Shown here piece after piece: positions 1 to 10,510 of a stretch of 64,000 nt of DNA. The position numbers were made by a program, and so were the translations under genes. The first letter of the stretch is position 1, and each line of letters begins with the position of its first letter. The stretch is taken from assembly GCA_027214345.1 (NCBI GenBank), contig JAPWHR010000005.1:115783-179782 (forward strand), in the 5' to 3' direction. Origin of the DNA: Comamonadaceae bacterium G21597-S1. GTDB taxonomy: Bacteria; Pseudomonadota; Gammaproteobacteria; Burkholderiales; Burkholderiaceae_C. Below the pieces are notes generated by a model. That model ran no database searches, was not told the origin of the DNA, and worked only from the letters and a program-made list of their open reading frames with translations.

Positions 1-133
1 CCTTGTGTGCCAGACCAAGAAATGGCGCAGCCATTTTTGCTCTGGCACCAACATTTCGTGGCTGTCCGGCTGTTCACCTTGTGTGCCAGACCAAGAAATG
101 GCGCAGCCATTTTTGCTCTGGCACCAACATTTC
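1..133. repeat. Two-copy direct repeat carrying a long stem-loop
   Basis: A 57-bp sequence at 1-57 recurs exactly at 77-133 (period 76). Each copy contains a nested inverted repeat: outer arms GTGCCAGA and TCTGGCAC (7-14 with 41-48) and inner arms AAATGGC and GCCATTT (20-26 with 30-36) around a 3-nt loop; the second copy has the same structure at 83-124. It lies directly beyond the stop codon of the phoH-like gene. It resembles a REP-type palindromic element or a duplicated terminator, but no T-tract follows the outer stem on either strand. The left copy may continue beyond the window. Confidence 0.8.
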
Positions 134-134
134 A

Positions 135-1868
135 TCACAACACTTCGCTGGCGAAGTCGGCCAGGCGGGAGCGTTCCCCCCGGGCCAGCGTGATATGGCC
201 GCTGTGCGGCCAGCCCTTGAACTTGTCGACCGCGAAGGTCAGGCCGGAAGAACCTTCGGTCAGGTACGGTGTGTCGATCTGCGCCAGGTTGCCCATGCAG
301 ATGATCTTGGTTCCCGGCCCGGCGCGGGTGATCAGGGTCTTCATCTGCTTGGGCGTGAGGTTCTGCGCCTCGTCGATGATGACGTATTTGTTCAGAAAGG
401 TACGGCCCCGCATGAAGTTCATGCTCTTGACCTTGATCCGGCTGCGGATCAGCTCGCTGGTCGCCGCACGCCCCCATTCGCCCGCGCCGGTGTCGGTCTT
501 GCCCAGCACCTCCAGGTTGTCGTCCAGTGCCCCCATCCACGGGCCCATCTTTTCTTCTTCGGTGCCGGGCAGGAAGCCGATGTCCTCGCCGACGCTGACC
601 GTGGCCCGGGTCACGATGATCTCGGTATAACGACGGTCGTCGAGCACCTGTGTCAACCCCGAGGCCAGCGCCATCAGCGTTTTGCCGGTGCCGGCCGTTC
701 CCGTCAGCGTGACGAAGTCCACCTCCGGATCCATCAGCAGGTTCATCGCGAAGTTCTGCTCCCGGTTGCGGGTGGTCACACCCCAGACCGCATTCTTGAG
801 GTGGGTGTAGTCCTTCAGCGTCTTGAGTACCGCGGTCTTGCCGCGGATCTCGGTGACCCGGGCGTACAGGCTGGGTTCGCCCGGTGACTCGAAATAGACG
901 AACTGGTTGATCATCAGGCTCGGTACCACCGGCCCGTTGATCCGATAGAAGGTGTGGACGCCTTGTTGCCAGCTTTCGACTGTCTGGCCGTGCGTGGCCC
1001 AGAAATCGGACGGCAAGGCCTGCGCGCCGGAATACAGCAGGTCGCCATCGGCCAGCGTCTTGTCGTTCTGATAGTCGTCGGTGGCCAGGCCAAGCGCTCG
1101 CGCCTTGACGCGCATGTTGATGTCCTTGGATACCAGCACGACATCGCGCGCCTTGCGTTCGTCGCCGGTCTTGCTTTGCTGGGCCGCCCGTTGCTGCCGT
1201 CCCAGCGCCTCGACCACCCCCAGGATCTGGTTGTCGGCCTTGCCCTGGGGCAGGCTGGTCGGGAGCGAAAAGTCCAGTGTCTGGGTCTGGAAGAACAGTT
1301 TGCCGCCAGCGTCGCTGTGGCCGGTGCTGTCCAGCGGCAAGCCGGCGCCGATGTCCGCGCCGTCGGCGCCTGCCAGTGCGTCGAGCCAACGGCTGGTCTG
1401 GCGCGCGTTGCGGGCGACTTCGGTCATGCCCTTCTTGTGTGCGTCGAGTTCCTCGAGCACGATCATCGGCAGGAAGATGTCGTGTTCCTCGAAACGGAAC
1501 AGGCACATCGGATCGTGCAGCAGCACGTTGGTGTCGAGCACGAACAGCTTGGGTTTGCCCATGGCCTTGCGGCGCCGCGTCCGCGGCGCGGTCTCGGGGG
1601 CGGCGCCGGCCGATGCTGCTTCAGCGACCGGGACGCTGTGCAAGGCGCGCGCCACCGGTTTGGCGGGGGGCCGGGCATGCTGACGGGCGGTTGTCGTCGG
1701 TTCGTCGGAAGGCGTCACGGCCATGCCGATGTCCGGGACGGTCTCGCGGATGCCCGGGGTGGTGCCGGCGGTCTTGCGTCTGGCTCTGGAAACGCTGTTG
1801 GCGGTGGCCTCAAATGCCTTGCTGGTCAGCAGAGCAGCACGTTTGGTGGGAGCGGGTGGCAGTGGCAT
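135..1868 (-). CDS. phoH: PhoH family protein with N-terminal PIN domain
   Basis: The 577-residue protein joins a PIN ribonuclease-like domain (about residues 105-260, opening with FVLDTNVLLHD, whose aspartates fit the metal site) to a PhoH P-loop ATPase (about 350-577). The Walker A is TGTAGTGKT and the Walker B YVIIDEAQN. The first 100 residues are Ala/Pro/Arg-rich and probably disordered. An internal Met at residue 103 is an alternative start, but the long N-terminus looks typical of Burkholderiales members. The family is thought to couple ATP-driven RNA unwinding to RNA cleavage; the target here is unknown. It is transcribed alone and ends at the repeat at 1-133. Confidence 0.9.
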   Translation of the reverse strand: MPLPPAPTKRAALLTSKAFEATANSVSRARRKTAGTTPGIRETVPDIGMAVTPSDEPTTTARQHARPPAKPVARALHSVPVAEAASAGAAPETAPRTRRRKAMGKPKLFVLDTNVLLHDPMCLFRFEEHDIFLPMIVLEELDAHKKGMTEVARNARQTSRWLDALAGADGADIGAGLPLDSTGHSDAGGKLFFQTQTLDFSLPTSLPQGKADNQILGVVEALGRQQRAAQQSKTGDERKARDVVLVSKDINMRVKARALGLATDDYQNDKTLADGDLLYSGAQALPSDFWATHGQTVESWQQGVHTFYRINGPVVPSLMINQFVYFESPGEPSLYARVTEIRGKTAVLKTLKDYTHLKNAVWGVTTRNREQNFAMNLLMDPEVDFVTLTGTAGTGKTLMALASGLTQVLDDRRYTEIIVTRATVSVGEDIGFLPGTEEEKMGPWMGALDDNLEVLGKTDTGAGEWGRAATSELIRSRIKVKSMNFMRGRTFLNKYVIIDEAQNLTPKQMKTLITRAGPGTKIICMGNLAQIDTPYLTEGSSGLTFAVDKFKGWPHSGHITLARGERSRLADFASEVL

Positions 1869-1940
1869 GGTCCTGGGTACTCACGGAAGGGAAGGTTGTC
1901 GGCGCCGGAGGATCGCTCCGCACGCAGCCCACAAACAAGA

Positions 1941-1965
1941 AAGCCGCCCTGGACCAAGGCGGCTT
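1941..1965 (-). terminator. Rho-independent terminator of bcp
   Basis: AAGCCGCC (1941-1948) and GGCGGCTT (1958-1965) form an 8-bp stem with a 9-nt loop. Read on the minus strand it is followed by a T-rich stretch (TCTTGTTTGT), as expected for a terminator of the bcp transcript. Confidence 0.75.
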
Positions 1966-2041
1966 CGTTGCGGAAACGGTTGCTGAACTCCGATGCATGG
2001 CCCATTATGCATGAGCCGTATGGGGGGGTTACCGGGGTGGG

Positions 2042-2518
2042 TCAGGCAGATTTCTTCAGCGCCTTCACGGCCTTGAGCACTTCGTCGACATGGCCGGGAA
2101 CCTTGAGTCCTCGCCATTCTTCCTTGAGCACGCCATCGGCACCGATCAGGAACGTGCTGCGCTCGATGCCCTTGACCTTCTTGCCATACATGATCTTGTT
2201 CTTGACCACGCCGAACATGTGGCACATCTTCTCTTCGGTGTCGGCAATCAGTTCGAACGGCAGTTCCAGCTTGAGCTTGAAATCGTCGTGCGACTTCATG
2301 TTGTCGCGCGAGACGCCAAACACCGTTGCGCCGGCCTTCACGAAATCCTTGTACTTGTCGCGGAACTGCATGGCCTCGGTGGTACAGCCGGGCGTGTTGT
2401 CCTTGGGATAGAAATACAGCACCATCGTGGCGCCCAGGTGACTGGTGTTGGTCACCTTCACACCGTTGGTGGCGACGGCTTCGAATTCGGGGAGGGGTTT
2501 GTTGACAACGATCGCCAT
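2042..2518 (-). CDS. bcp: Peroxiredoxin, Bcp/PrxQ type
   Basis: A 158-residue AhpC/TSA-fold peroxidase that reduces H2O2 and organic peroxides in the cytosol at the expense of thioredoxin. The peroxidatic cysteine is C45 in the motif NTPGCTTE. The usual E. coli-type resolving cysteine five residues later is replaced by M50; the only other cysteine is C99. The protein may therefore act as a 1-Cys enzyme or use C99. Full family length; monocistronic, with its own terminator at 1941-1965. Confidence 0.93.
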   Translation of the reverse strand: MAIVVNKPLPEFEAVATNGVKVTNTSHLGATMVLYFYPKDNTPGCTTEAMQFRDKYKDFVKAGATVFGVSRDNMKSHDDFKLKLELPFELIADTEEKMCHMFGVVKNKIMYGKKVKGIERSTFLIGADGVLKEEWRGLKVPGHVDEVLKAVKALKKSA

Positions 2519-2660
2519 AAGGTGCTTGGGTCTTCTCGTGCTGGATGTGTCAGGGTCAGGCGCCGGGCCTGCAGGCCCGCTCGCGTGTGGAGCAGATGCA
2601 GGGGGCGGAGCGCCTCGACCGAAGTCCGGTATTTTAACCGCAAAACACCCGCAAGAAACC

Positions 2661-3041
2661 TCAATGCGACTGAACTTCGATCAACAGTGCCACTGCGACC
2701 TTGCGTCCTTCGCCGGCCAGGATGTTGTAGGTGCGGCATGCGGCCTGGGTATCCATGGTCTCCAGGCCGATGCGGCGCTCCATCAGCGGCGCCAGCCAGG
2801 CGGGCTGCGGGAACCGGATCCGGCCGCCGCTGCCGAAGATCACCAGCTCGGTGCCGAGCTCGGCCAGCTGCTGGAAATGCGCGGCGCCCAGGTCGGAAAA
2901 ATGCTGGCATTGCCAGGCCAAGCGCTGGCCGTCCGAGCCGATGATCACGCTGTGCGCAATGCGCTCGCCGTCGACGGCGATCCAGCCATCGCCGTAGCTG
3001 GAGATGGTCTGGACAGAGGATTGATCGGGGTGGAGTTTCAT
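2661..3041 (-). CDS. Mth938-like domain protein (DUF498 family)
   Basis: A 126-residue single-domain protein with the family's core, including YGDGWIAVDGERI near the N-terminus, VIFGSGGRIRFP in the middle and CRTYNILAGEGRKVA near the end. The human relative NDUFAF3 is a complex I assembly factor, but bacterial function is not established. It is divergent from the aminotransferase that starts 73 bp away. It lies upstream of bcp on the same strand with a gap of about 140 bp, so the two could be co-transcribed. Confidence 0.8.
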   Translation of the reverse strand: MKLHPDQSSVQTISSYGDGWIAVDGERIAHSVIIGSDGQRLAWQCQHFSDLGAAHFQQLAELGTELVIFGSGGRIRFPQPAWLAPLMERRIGLETMDTQAACRTYNILAGEGRKVAVALLIEVQSH

Positions 3042-3114
3042 CGGGCGGCGGTGGGCGCAACTGTGGTCAAATTATAGGTTTCCCGCTGTACAGGCCCGCG
3101 CGCCCGACACTCCC

Positions 3115-4401
3115 ATGAAGACGATTCGCAAATCGACCAAGCTTGACAACGTCTGCTACGACATCCGTGGTCCGATCCTTGAGTGCGCCCAGCGCATGGA
3201 GGACGAAGGCCACAAGATCATCAAGCTCAACATCGGCAACCTGGCCGTGTTCGGCTTCGATTCGCCCGAGGAGATCCAGCAGGACATGATCCGTAACCTG
3301 CCGAACTCGTCCGGGTATTCGGACAGCAAGGGCATCTTCGCCGCGCGCAAGGCGGTCATGCACTACACCCAGCAACAAGGCATCGCGGGCGTGACGCTCG
3401 ACGACATCTACTTGGGCAACGGTGCCTCGGAGCTGATCGTGATGGCCAGCAACGCCTTGCTCAACGATGGCGACGAGATGCTGATCCCGTCGCCGGACTA
3501 TCCGTTGTGGACGGCCGCCGTCGTGTTGTCCGGCGGGGTGCCGGTGCATTACCGTTGCGATGAGTCGCGGGGCTGGATGCCCGACCTGGCTGACATCCGC
3601 GCCAAGGTCACGCCCCGCACCAAGGGCATCGTCGTGATCAACCCGAACAATCCGACCGGTGCCTTGTATTCGGACGATCTGCTGCGCGGCATCATCGAGA
3701 TCGCGCGCGAGTTCGGCCTGGCCATCTTCGCCGACGAGGTCTACGACAAGATCCTGTACGACGGCGCACAACACACGGCCATGGGTTCGCTCAGCGACGA
3801 CGTGCTGACGCTGACCTTCAACAGCCTGAGCAAGAGTTACCGTTCCTGCGGCTATCGCGCCGGATGGATGGTGGTGTCCGGCGACAAGTTCGTGGCCAAG
3901 GACTACATCGACGGCCTGAACATGATGTCCAACCTGCGGCTGTGTCCGAACGTGCCGGGGCAATGGGCAATCCAGACCGCACTCGGGGGCTACCAGAGCA
4001 TCAACGACCTGATCGCCGACGGCGGGCGCTTGCGGCGCCAGCGCGACCTGGCCTACGAGCTCATCACCGCGATCCCGGGCGTGAGCTGCGTGAAGCCGCA
4101 GGCCGCGCTGTACATGTTCCCCCGGCTCGACCCCGAGATCTACCCGATCCGCGACGACCAGGAGTTCATCCTCGAGTTGTTGCAGGAGACCAAGGTCATG
4201 CTGGTGCAGGGGACCGGATTCAACTGGGCAGACCCCGACCATTTCCGCATCGTGTTCCTGCCGCACGAGGACGACCTGCGCGAGGCGATCGGCCGCATCG
4301 CCCGATTCCTCGAGCATTACCGCCATCGCCATGCGGACGAACGTGCCCGCGCGGCCGCATCCGCGTCGGCATCCGTGAAACTGGTGGCTGCCCGGGCCTG
4401 A
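3115..4401 (+). CDS. alaA: Alanine transaminase-type class I/II aminotransferase
   Basis: A 428-residue PLP enzyme of fold type I. The Schiff-base lysine is K240 in SLSKSYRSCGYRAGW; NPNNPTGA and ADEVYDKI are the PLP pyridine and phosphate site motifs. It closely resembles AlaA (YfbQ), which makes alanine from pyruvate and glutamate. The last 25 residues form an Ala/Ser-rich tail beyond the usual end of the family. Only 55 bp separate it from hom, so it probably leads the alaA-hom-thrC operon. Confidence 0.9.
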   Translation: MKTIRKSTKLDNVCYDIRGPILECAQRMEDEGHKIIKLNIGNLAVFGFDSPEEIQQDMIRNLPNSSGYSDSKGIFAARKAVMHYTQQQGIAGVTLDDIYLGNGASELIVMASNALLNDGDEMLIPSPDYPLWTAAVVLSGGVPVHYRCDESRGWMPDLADIRAKVTPRTKGIVVINPNNPTGALYSDDLLRGIIEIAREFGLAIFADEVYDKILYDGAQHTAMGSLSDDVLTLTFNSLSKSYRSCGYRAGWMVVSGDKFVAKDYIDGLNMMSNLRLCPNVPGQWAIQTALGGYQSINDLIADGGRLRRQRDLAYELITAIPGVSCVKPQAALYMFPRLDPEIYPIRDDQEFILELLQETKVMLVQGTGFNWADPDHFRIVFLPHEDDLREAIGRIARFLEHYRHRHADERARAAASASASVKLVAARA

Positions 4402-4456
4402 GCCGCGGGGCCGGCAACGCGCTGCTTTCCATCGCATCAACCAAGAAGACTATTGC

Positions 4457-5814
<1,358 letters not shown>

Positions 5815-5815
<1 letters not shown>

Positions 5816-7269
5816 TGCAGTATGTCTCCACCCGTGGCCATGCCAGCGGCCAGCGTTTCTGCGACATCCTGCTCGAGGGCCTGGCGCCCGATGGCGGCCT
5901 GTACCTGCCCGAACACTATCCGCAGGTCGACGATGCCACGCTGACGCGCTGGCGGGCCTTGCCGTACACCGAGCTGGCGTTCGAAATCCTGTCGCTGTAC
6001 ATCGACGACATTCCGCCAGCCGACCTGCGCGCGCTGTGCGCGCGCACCTACACGCCGGCCGTGTTCGGGACCGAGGCGATCGTGCCGCTGCGGGTGCTCG
6101 ACCCTGCCCAGGCCACCGTAGCCCCGCTGTATCTCGAAGCCTTGTCCAATGGCCCGACGCTGGCGTTCAAGGACATGGCGATGCAGCTGCTGGGCAACCT
6201 GTTCGAATACGAACTGGCGCGCCGCGGCGAGACGCTCAACATCCTGGGGGCCACCAGCGGCGACACCGGCAGCGCAGCCGAATACGCGATGCGCGGCAAG
6301 CGCGGCGTGTCGGTGTTCATGACCAGTCCCGCCGGACGCATGAGCCCGTTCCAGCAGGCACAGATGTTCAGCCTGATGGACGAGAACATCCACAACATCG
6401 CCATCGAAGGGGTGTTCGACGACTGCCAGGACCTGGTCAAGGCGGTGTCGAACGACCTGGACTTCAAGCGCCGCTACCGTATCGGTACCGTCAACTCGAT
6501 CAACTGGGCGCGGCTGGTGGCGCAGGTGGTGTATTACTTCGCCGGTTATTTCCAGGCCACGCGCTCAAATGACCAGCCGGTGCGTTTCACGGTGCCCTCG
6601 GGCAACTTCGGCAATGTCTGCGCCGGCCATGTCGCGCGCATGATGGGCCTGCCGATCGACATGCTGGTCGTGGCCACCAACGAGAACGACGTACTGGACG
6701 AGTTCTTCCGTACCGGTGTCTATCGCGTGCGCAGCAGTGCCGACACCCACGAGACATCCAGTCCGTCGATGGACATCTCCAAGGCGTCGAACTTCGAGCG
6801 TTTCGTGTTCGACCTGCTGGGCCGCGACGCCGCGCAGGTCCGCGAACTGTTCAGCAGCCGGCTTGGCCGCGAGGGGGTCTTCGACCTCGGCGCCCACCCG
6901 GCGTTTGCCCAGGCGGCGGCAAGTTACGGATTCGCCAGCGGCCGCAGCACCCATGCGGACCGTCTCGCGACGATCCGCGCATGCTGGAACGATCGCCAGC
7001 AGATGGTCGACACCCATACCGCCGACGGCATCAAGGTCGCGCGCGAACACCTGCACCCGCAATACCCGATGATCGTGCTCGAGACCGCCTTGCCGATCAA
7101 GTTTGCCGCCACCATCGTCGAAGCCCTGGGACGCGAGCCGCTGCGGCCCGCGGCCTTCGAGGGCATCGAGAACCTGCCCAAACGGGTCGTGACCCTGCCG
7201 CCCGACCTCGAAGCCATCAAGGCCTTCATCGTCGCCCGCTGCCAGGGCGTGCCGGCCGCCGTGGCCTGA
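5815..7269 (+). CDS. thrC: Threonine synthase
   Basis: A 484-residue PLP enzyme that converts O-phosphohomoserine to threonine. The PLP lysine is K119 in SNGPTLAFKDMA; LGATSGDTGSAAEYA binds the phosphate of PLP. The length fits the long class of threonine synthases found in proteobacteria. It overlaps the hom stop codon by one base and is followed 33 bp later by moeA, so both pathways may share a transcript. Confidence 0.96.
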
Positions 7270-7302
7270 TCACATCCGCCGAAACCTTCGGAGCCGCTGC
7301 CC

Positions 7303-8550
7303 ATGACGACGCCCCGCCCGCCCTTGTTGCCGCTCGATGACGCGCTGGCGCGGCTGCTCGCGTCGGTCACGCCGCTGGCGCAGGTGCAGGCGGTGTCCAC
7401 GTTCGATGCCGACGGTCGTGTGCTGGCGCAGGATGTGGTGTCCGGTCTGCAGGTGCCGCCGCAGGACAACAGTTCGATGGACGGTTATGCGCTGGCCTGC
7501 GCCGGCCTGACCGGTGCCGGCGCCGTGCTCGCGGTGACCCAGCGCATTGCCGCCGGATCGTCCGGCCAGCCGCTGCTGCCGGGTGAGGCTGCTCGCATCT
7601 TCACCGGCGCCCCGATTCCGCCCGGCGCCGATGCGGTCGTGATGCAGGAGGACTGCACCGTCGTCGCCGAGGCCGCGCCCGACCAGCCGGCACGCGTGCG
7701 GGTCGAGGTCGTCCCGCAACCGGGCCAGTGGATCCGCCGTGCCGGCGAGGACGTGACCCGTTCGGCGGTGGTGTTGCCGCGCGGCATGCGCCTGTCTCCG
7801 GCCGGCCTGGGCATGGCCGCGGCCGTGGGCCTGGACGCATTGCAGGTGGTGCGGCCTCCCCGCGTGGCGCTGTTCTCCACGGGCGATGAGCTGGTGATGC
7901 CCGGCGAAGTGGCGCCGGCCGACATGCGACCGGGCGCGATCTACAACTCCAACCGATTCTTCCTGCGGGCCATGCTGCAACGCCTCGGATGCACGGTCAG
8001 CGACCTGGGCATCGTGCCCGACCGGCGCGACGCCACCGTCGATGCCCTGCGCGACGCGTCGCGCGAGCACGATCTGATCCTGACCAGCGGTGGTGTCTCC
8101 GTCGGCGAGGAAGACCATATCCGACCGGCCGTGCAATCGCTGGGCGGACTCGACCTGTGGCAGATCGCGATCAAGCCGGGCAAGCCCTTTGCGTATGGCC
8201 ATGTCGGCGAGGCCCGGTTCATCGGCTTGCCAGGCAATCCGGTGTCGAGCTTCGTCACCTTTGCGCTGCTGGTGCGGCCTTTCCTGCTGCGCCTGCAAGG
8301 CGTCGCCGACGTGGCTCCGGTGACGGTGTCCGCACGCGCCGATTTCGACTGGCCGCGGGCCGACAGGCGGCGCGAGTTCCTGCGGGTGCGGCGCAATGCC
8401 GAGGGCGGGCTCGACCTGTTCCCCAACCAGAGTTCGGGCGTGTTGACCTCGGCGGTCTGGGGCGACGGCCTGGTCGACAATCCGCCCGGGCAGACCGTCG
8501 CGCGCGGCGACACCGTTCGATTCATCGCCTTGTCCGACCTGCTGTCCTGA
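7303..8550 (+). CDS. moeA: Molybdopterin molybdenumtransferase MoeA
   Basis: The 415-residue protein inserts molybdate into adenylylated molybdopterin in cofactor synthesis. Features are PQDNSSMDGYA near the N-terminus, the MoCF-binding segment FSTGDELVMPG, TSGGVSVGEEDH for substrate binding, and a C-terminal MoeA domain IV. It is followed by moaD after only 3 bp, and the two are probably translated together. Confidence 0.94.
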   Translation: MTTPRPPLLPLDDALARLLASVTPLAQVQAVSTFDADGRVLAQDVVSGLQVPPQDNSSMDGYALACAGLTGAGAVLAVTQRIAAGSSGQPLLPGEAARIFTGAPIPPGADAVVMQEDCTVVAEAAPDQPARVRVEVVPQPGQWIRRAGEDVTRSAVVLPRGMRLSPAGLGMAAAVGLDALQVVRPPRVALFSTGDELVMPGEVAPADMRPGAIYNSNRFFLRAMLQRLGCTVSDLGIVPDRRDATVDALRDASREHDLILTSGGVSVGEEDHIRPAVQSLGGLDLWQIAIKPGKPFAYGHVGEARFIGLPGNPVSSFVTFALLVRPFLLRLQGVADVAPVTVSARADFDWPRADRRREFLRVRRNAEGGLDLFPNQSSGVLTSAVWGDGLVDNPPGQTVARGDTVRFIALSDLLS

Positions 8551-8553
8551 GCC

Positions 8554-8811
8554 ATGACCATCAACGTCACGCTGCGTTTTTTTGCCGGCATTCGCGAGGC
8601 CGTCGGCCACGGCAGCGAAACCTTTGCCACCGACGCCGGCGACGCGGCCGCCTTGCGCGATGCCCTGATCGCCCGCGGCGAACCTTACGCCGGTGCGCTG
8701 GCCCGCGGCAAGCCGGTGCGGATCGCGGTGGACCAGCACATGGGCGACGAGTCCCGCGTGCTGCACGACGGTGCCGAGGTGGCGTTTTTCCCGCCGGTCA
8801 CCGGCGGCTGA
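8554..8811 (+). CDS. moaD: Molybdopterin synthase sulfur carrier subunit MoaD
   Basis: An 85-residue ubiquitin-fold protein ending in the diglycine (VTGG) that is thiocarboxylated by MoeB and donates sulfur to MoaE during molybdopterin formation. It sits 3 bp after moeA. Its partner moaE is 1.2 kb downstream, separated by an oppositely oriented DapA-family gene. Confidence 0.92.
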   Translation: MTINVTLRFFAGIREAVGHGSETFATDAGDAAALRDALIARGEPYAGALARGKPVRIAVDQHMGDESRVLHDGAEVAFFPPVTGG

Positions 8812-8812
8812 G

Positions 8813-8829
8813 CCGGTCGGCGCGACCGG
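8813..8829. terminator. Hairpin between convergent moaD and DapA-like gene
   Basis: CCGGTCG and CGACCGG pair perfectly around a 3-nt loop immediately after the moaD stop. No T-tract follows, so it may stop or stabilise transcripts of either convergent gene but is not a classical terminator. Confidence 0.4.
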
Positions 8830-8845
8830 TTCACCGATACCCGCC

Positions 8846-9772
8846 TCACGAGGCTTCCGGCAGCTGCTGCATCGACGGCGCCAGCGGCAATTGCCGCATG
8901 GCTGCCAAATGGCGCGCCGAACAGCCTGTCATCGGCGCGCGCAGCGCCCCGTCGATGGCGCCGAGCGACGCCAGCATGGCCTTGACAGGCGCCGGGTTGG
9001 GTTCGGCGAAGACCGCCTCGATCCACGGCACCAGGGTCAGCCACAGGTCCCGCACGTTACCGCAGTCGCCGGCGCGCAGGCGTCGGATCAGTTGCACGAA
9101 CGCCGGAGTCAGCAGATGCGCACTGGCCGCGATCGCGCCGGTGCCGCCCTGCGCGACGGTGGCGAACATCTGAAGGTCGTCGCCGGCGAGCACCTGCAGC
9201 TTGCCCTGGGCGATCAGGGCCAATGTCTTGGCGGCATCCGCGCCGCAGTCCTTGATCGCCCGGATGCCGGGGTGGCAGGCCAGTTCCAGCAGGGTTTCGC
9301 GATCCAGGGGCACACCGGTGCGCGCGGGAATGTCATAGATGATCAGCGGCACCCGCGACGCGTCGGCCAGGGAGCGGAACCAGTGCAGCAGACCGGCCTG
9401 GGACGGCCGGATGTAGTGCGGCGCCGGCACCAGCAGTCCGGCGATCGGCCGGCTCGCCAGTTCCCGGACCCAGTCGAGGGCCTGCGTCAGGTGGTAGTCC
9501 GACATGCCCATGACCACCGGGCAACCGTCGGCCGCCTGCAGCGTGGTGTCCAGCACCGCCAGTTGTTCGGCCTTGTCCAACGCGGCGGCTTCACCGGTGG
9601 AGCCGCAGGCGACGAAACCGGAAACGCCGTCGGCACACAGGCGCCGGACGAGTTGGTCCAGTGCCGCATGGTCGACCGCGCCGGCGCGAAAGGGGGTGAT
9701 GAGGGGAATCCACAAGCCCGAAAAATCGGTGTCCGTGGTCGTGGAGGGGGTATGAGTGGCTTGCACGCGCAT
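8846..9772 (-). CDS. DapA-family aldolase/lyase (dihydrodipicolinate synthase-like)
   Basis: A TIM-barrel class I aldolase of about 308 residues. It has the CGSTGEAAAL motif, the tyrosine motif LIIYDIPARTGV and the Schiff-base lysine in AIKDCGAD. It is probably 4-hydroxy-tetrahydrodipicolinate synthase for lysine synthesis, though DapA paralogues with other substrates look alike. I chose the ATG at 9772 because an AAAGGA precedes it and the homologous sequence begins there; an upstream in-frame ATG at 9862 would add 30 residues of unlikely sequence. It lies inside the molybdopterin gene series on the opposite strand. Confidence 0.82.
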   Translation of the reverse strand: MRVQATHTPSTTTDTDFSGLWIPLITPFRAGAVDHAALDQLVRRLCADGVSGFVACGSTGEAAALDKAEQLAVLDTTLQAADGCPVVMGMSDYHLTQALDWVRELASRPIAGLLVPAPHYIRPSQAGLLHWFRSLADASRVPLIIYDIPARTGVPLDRETLLELACHPGIRAIKDCGADAAKTLALIAQGKLQVLAGDDLQMFATVAQGGTGAIAASAHLLTPAFVQLIRRLRAGDCGNVRDLWLTLVPWIEAVFAEPNPAPVKAMLASLGAIDGALRAPMTGCSARHLAAMRQLPLAPSMQQLPEAS

Positions 9773-9947
9773 TTCCTTTGTGGCAGTCAAGGACCGATGG
9801 AAACCATCCATCGGATGCGCGTACGGGGGGCCGGCCGGGTCTGCGTCGGTTCCATCACTCATCCGAGGACGGAACCGCAGCTCCGGTCAGATGAGCATGG
9901 GTTTCTTCGATTTCTTGCCGGCGGCCGGCACAAGCGCCGTCACCTGC

Positions 9948-10016
9948 GGCGACGGTTCGTGGCGACGGTTCCAGCTGGAAATCATCGGCCGATGATAACG
10001 CGCCCGAACCGTCGCC
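9948..10016. promoter_or_regulatory. Nested palindromes upstream of moaE
   Basis: A 12-bp arm GGCGACGGTTCG (9948-9959) is inverted at 10005-10016 (CGAACCGTCGCC). A second GGCGACGGTT copy begins at 9961. Between the arms lies a perfect 16-bp palindrome, ATCATCGGCCGATGAT (9981-9996). The structure ends 18 bp before the moaE ATG and could be an operator, an mRNA structure or a terminator-like element; no T-tract follows. Confidence 0.5.
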
Positions 10017-10033
10017 GGTGCCACAATGGCGCC

Positions 10034-10510
10034 ATGGCATTGCAGCGTGTTTCCATCCAGACCTCCGATTTCAACCTGGCCGATGAGGTCGCCGCCTTGC
10101 GCGCCGGCGACAACGCGGTCGGGGCCGTGTGCTCGTTTGTCGGCACGGTGCGCGACCGCAATGATGGCGCGCAGGTGTCAACGCTGGAACTCGAGCACTA
10201 TCCCGGCATGACCGAGAAGGCCATCGAGGCCATGCTCGACGAGGCGCATCGACGATTCGACATCCTGGGGAGTCGGGTCATCCATCGGGTCGGCGTGCTG
10301 CAGCCGCTGGACCAGATCGTGCTCGTTGCCGTCACGTCGGCGCATCGCGGCGAGAGCTTCCAGGCCTGCGAGTTCATCATGGACTATCTCAAGACCCAGG
10401 CTCCGTTCTGGAAGAAGGAGCAGACGCCCCAGGGTGCGCGCTGGGTCGACGCGCGGGTGGCCGACGATGCCGCGCTGCGGCGCTGGGGCATCGACGCGTC
10501 CAACGGCTGA
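10034..10510 (+). CDS. moaE: Molybdopterin synthase catalytic subunit MoaE
   Basis: The 158-residue catalytic subunit pairs with MoaD to convert precursor Z (cPMP) to molybdopterin. Diagnostic stretches are CSFVGTVRD, the HRGESFQACEFIMDYLKT region and the active-site lysine run PFWKKE. The frame is open for more than 1 kb upstream, but family length and homology place the start at this ATG (MALQRVSIQ). It is followed by a 290-bp control region of the next operon. Confidence 0.93.
   Translation: MALQRVSIQTSDFNLADEVAALRAGDNAVGAVCSFVGTVRDRNDGAQVSTLELEHYPGMTEKAIEAMLDEAHRRFDILGSRVIHRVGVLQPLDQIVLVAVTSAHRGESFQACEFIMDYLKTQAPFWKKEQTPQGARWVDARVADDAALRRWGIDASNG

Noticed and set aside
1-133. CRISPR array
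   Set aside because: Only two repeats with a 19-bp gap and strong internal dyad symmetry; no cas genes are present.
954-2411. A 485-codon plus-strand open frame opposite phoH and bcp
   Set aside because: It runs antisense across two well-supported genes and their intergenic gap and shows low-complexity, no-domain sequence; it is a by-product of high third-position GC.
9887-9985. A 32-codon minus-strand ORF between the DapA-like gene and moaE
   Set aside because: It overlaps the palindromic region, which opens frames on both strands, and no family or ribosome binding site supports it.
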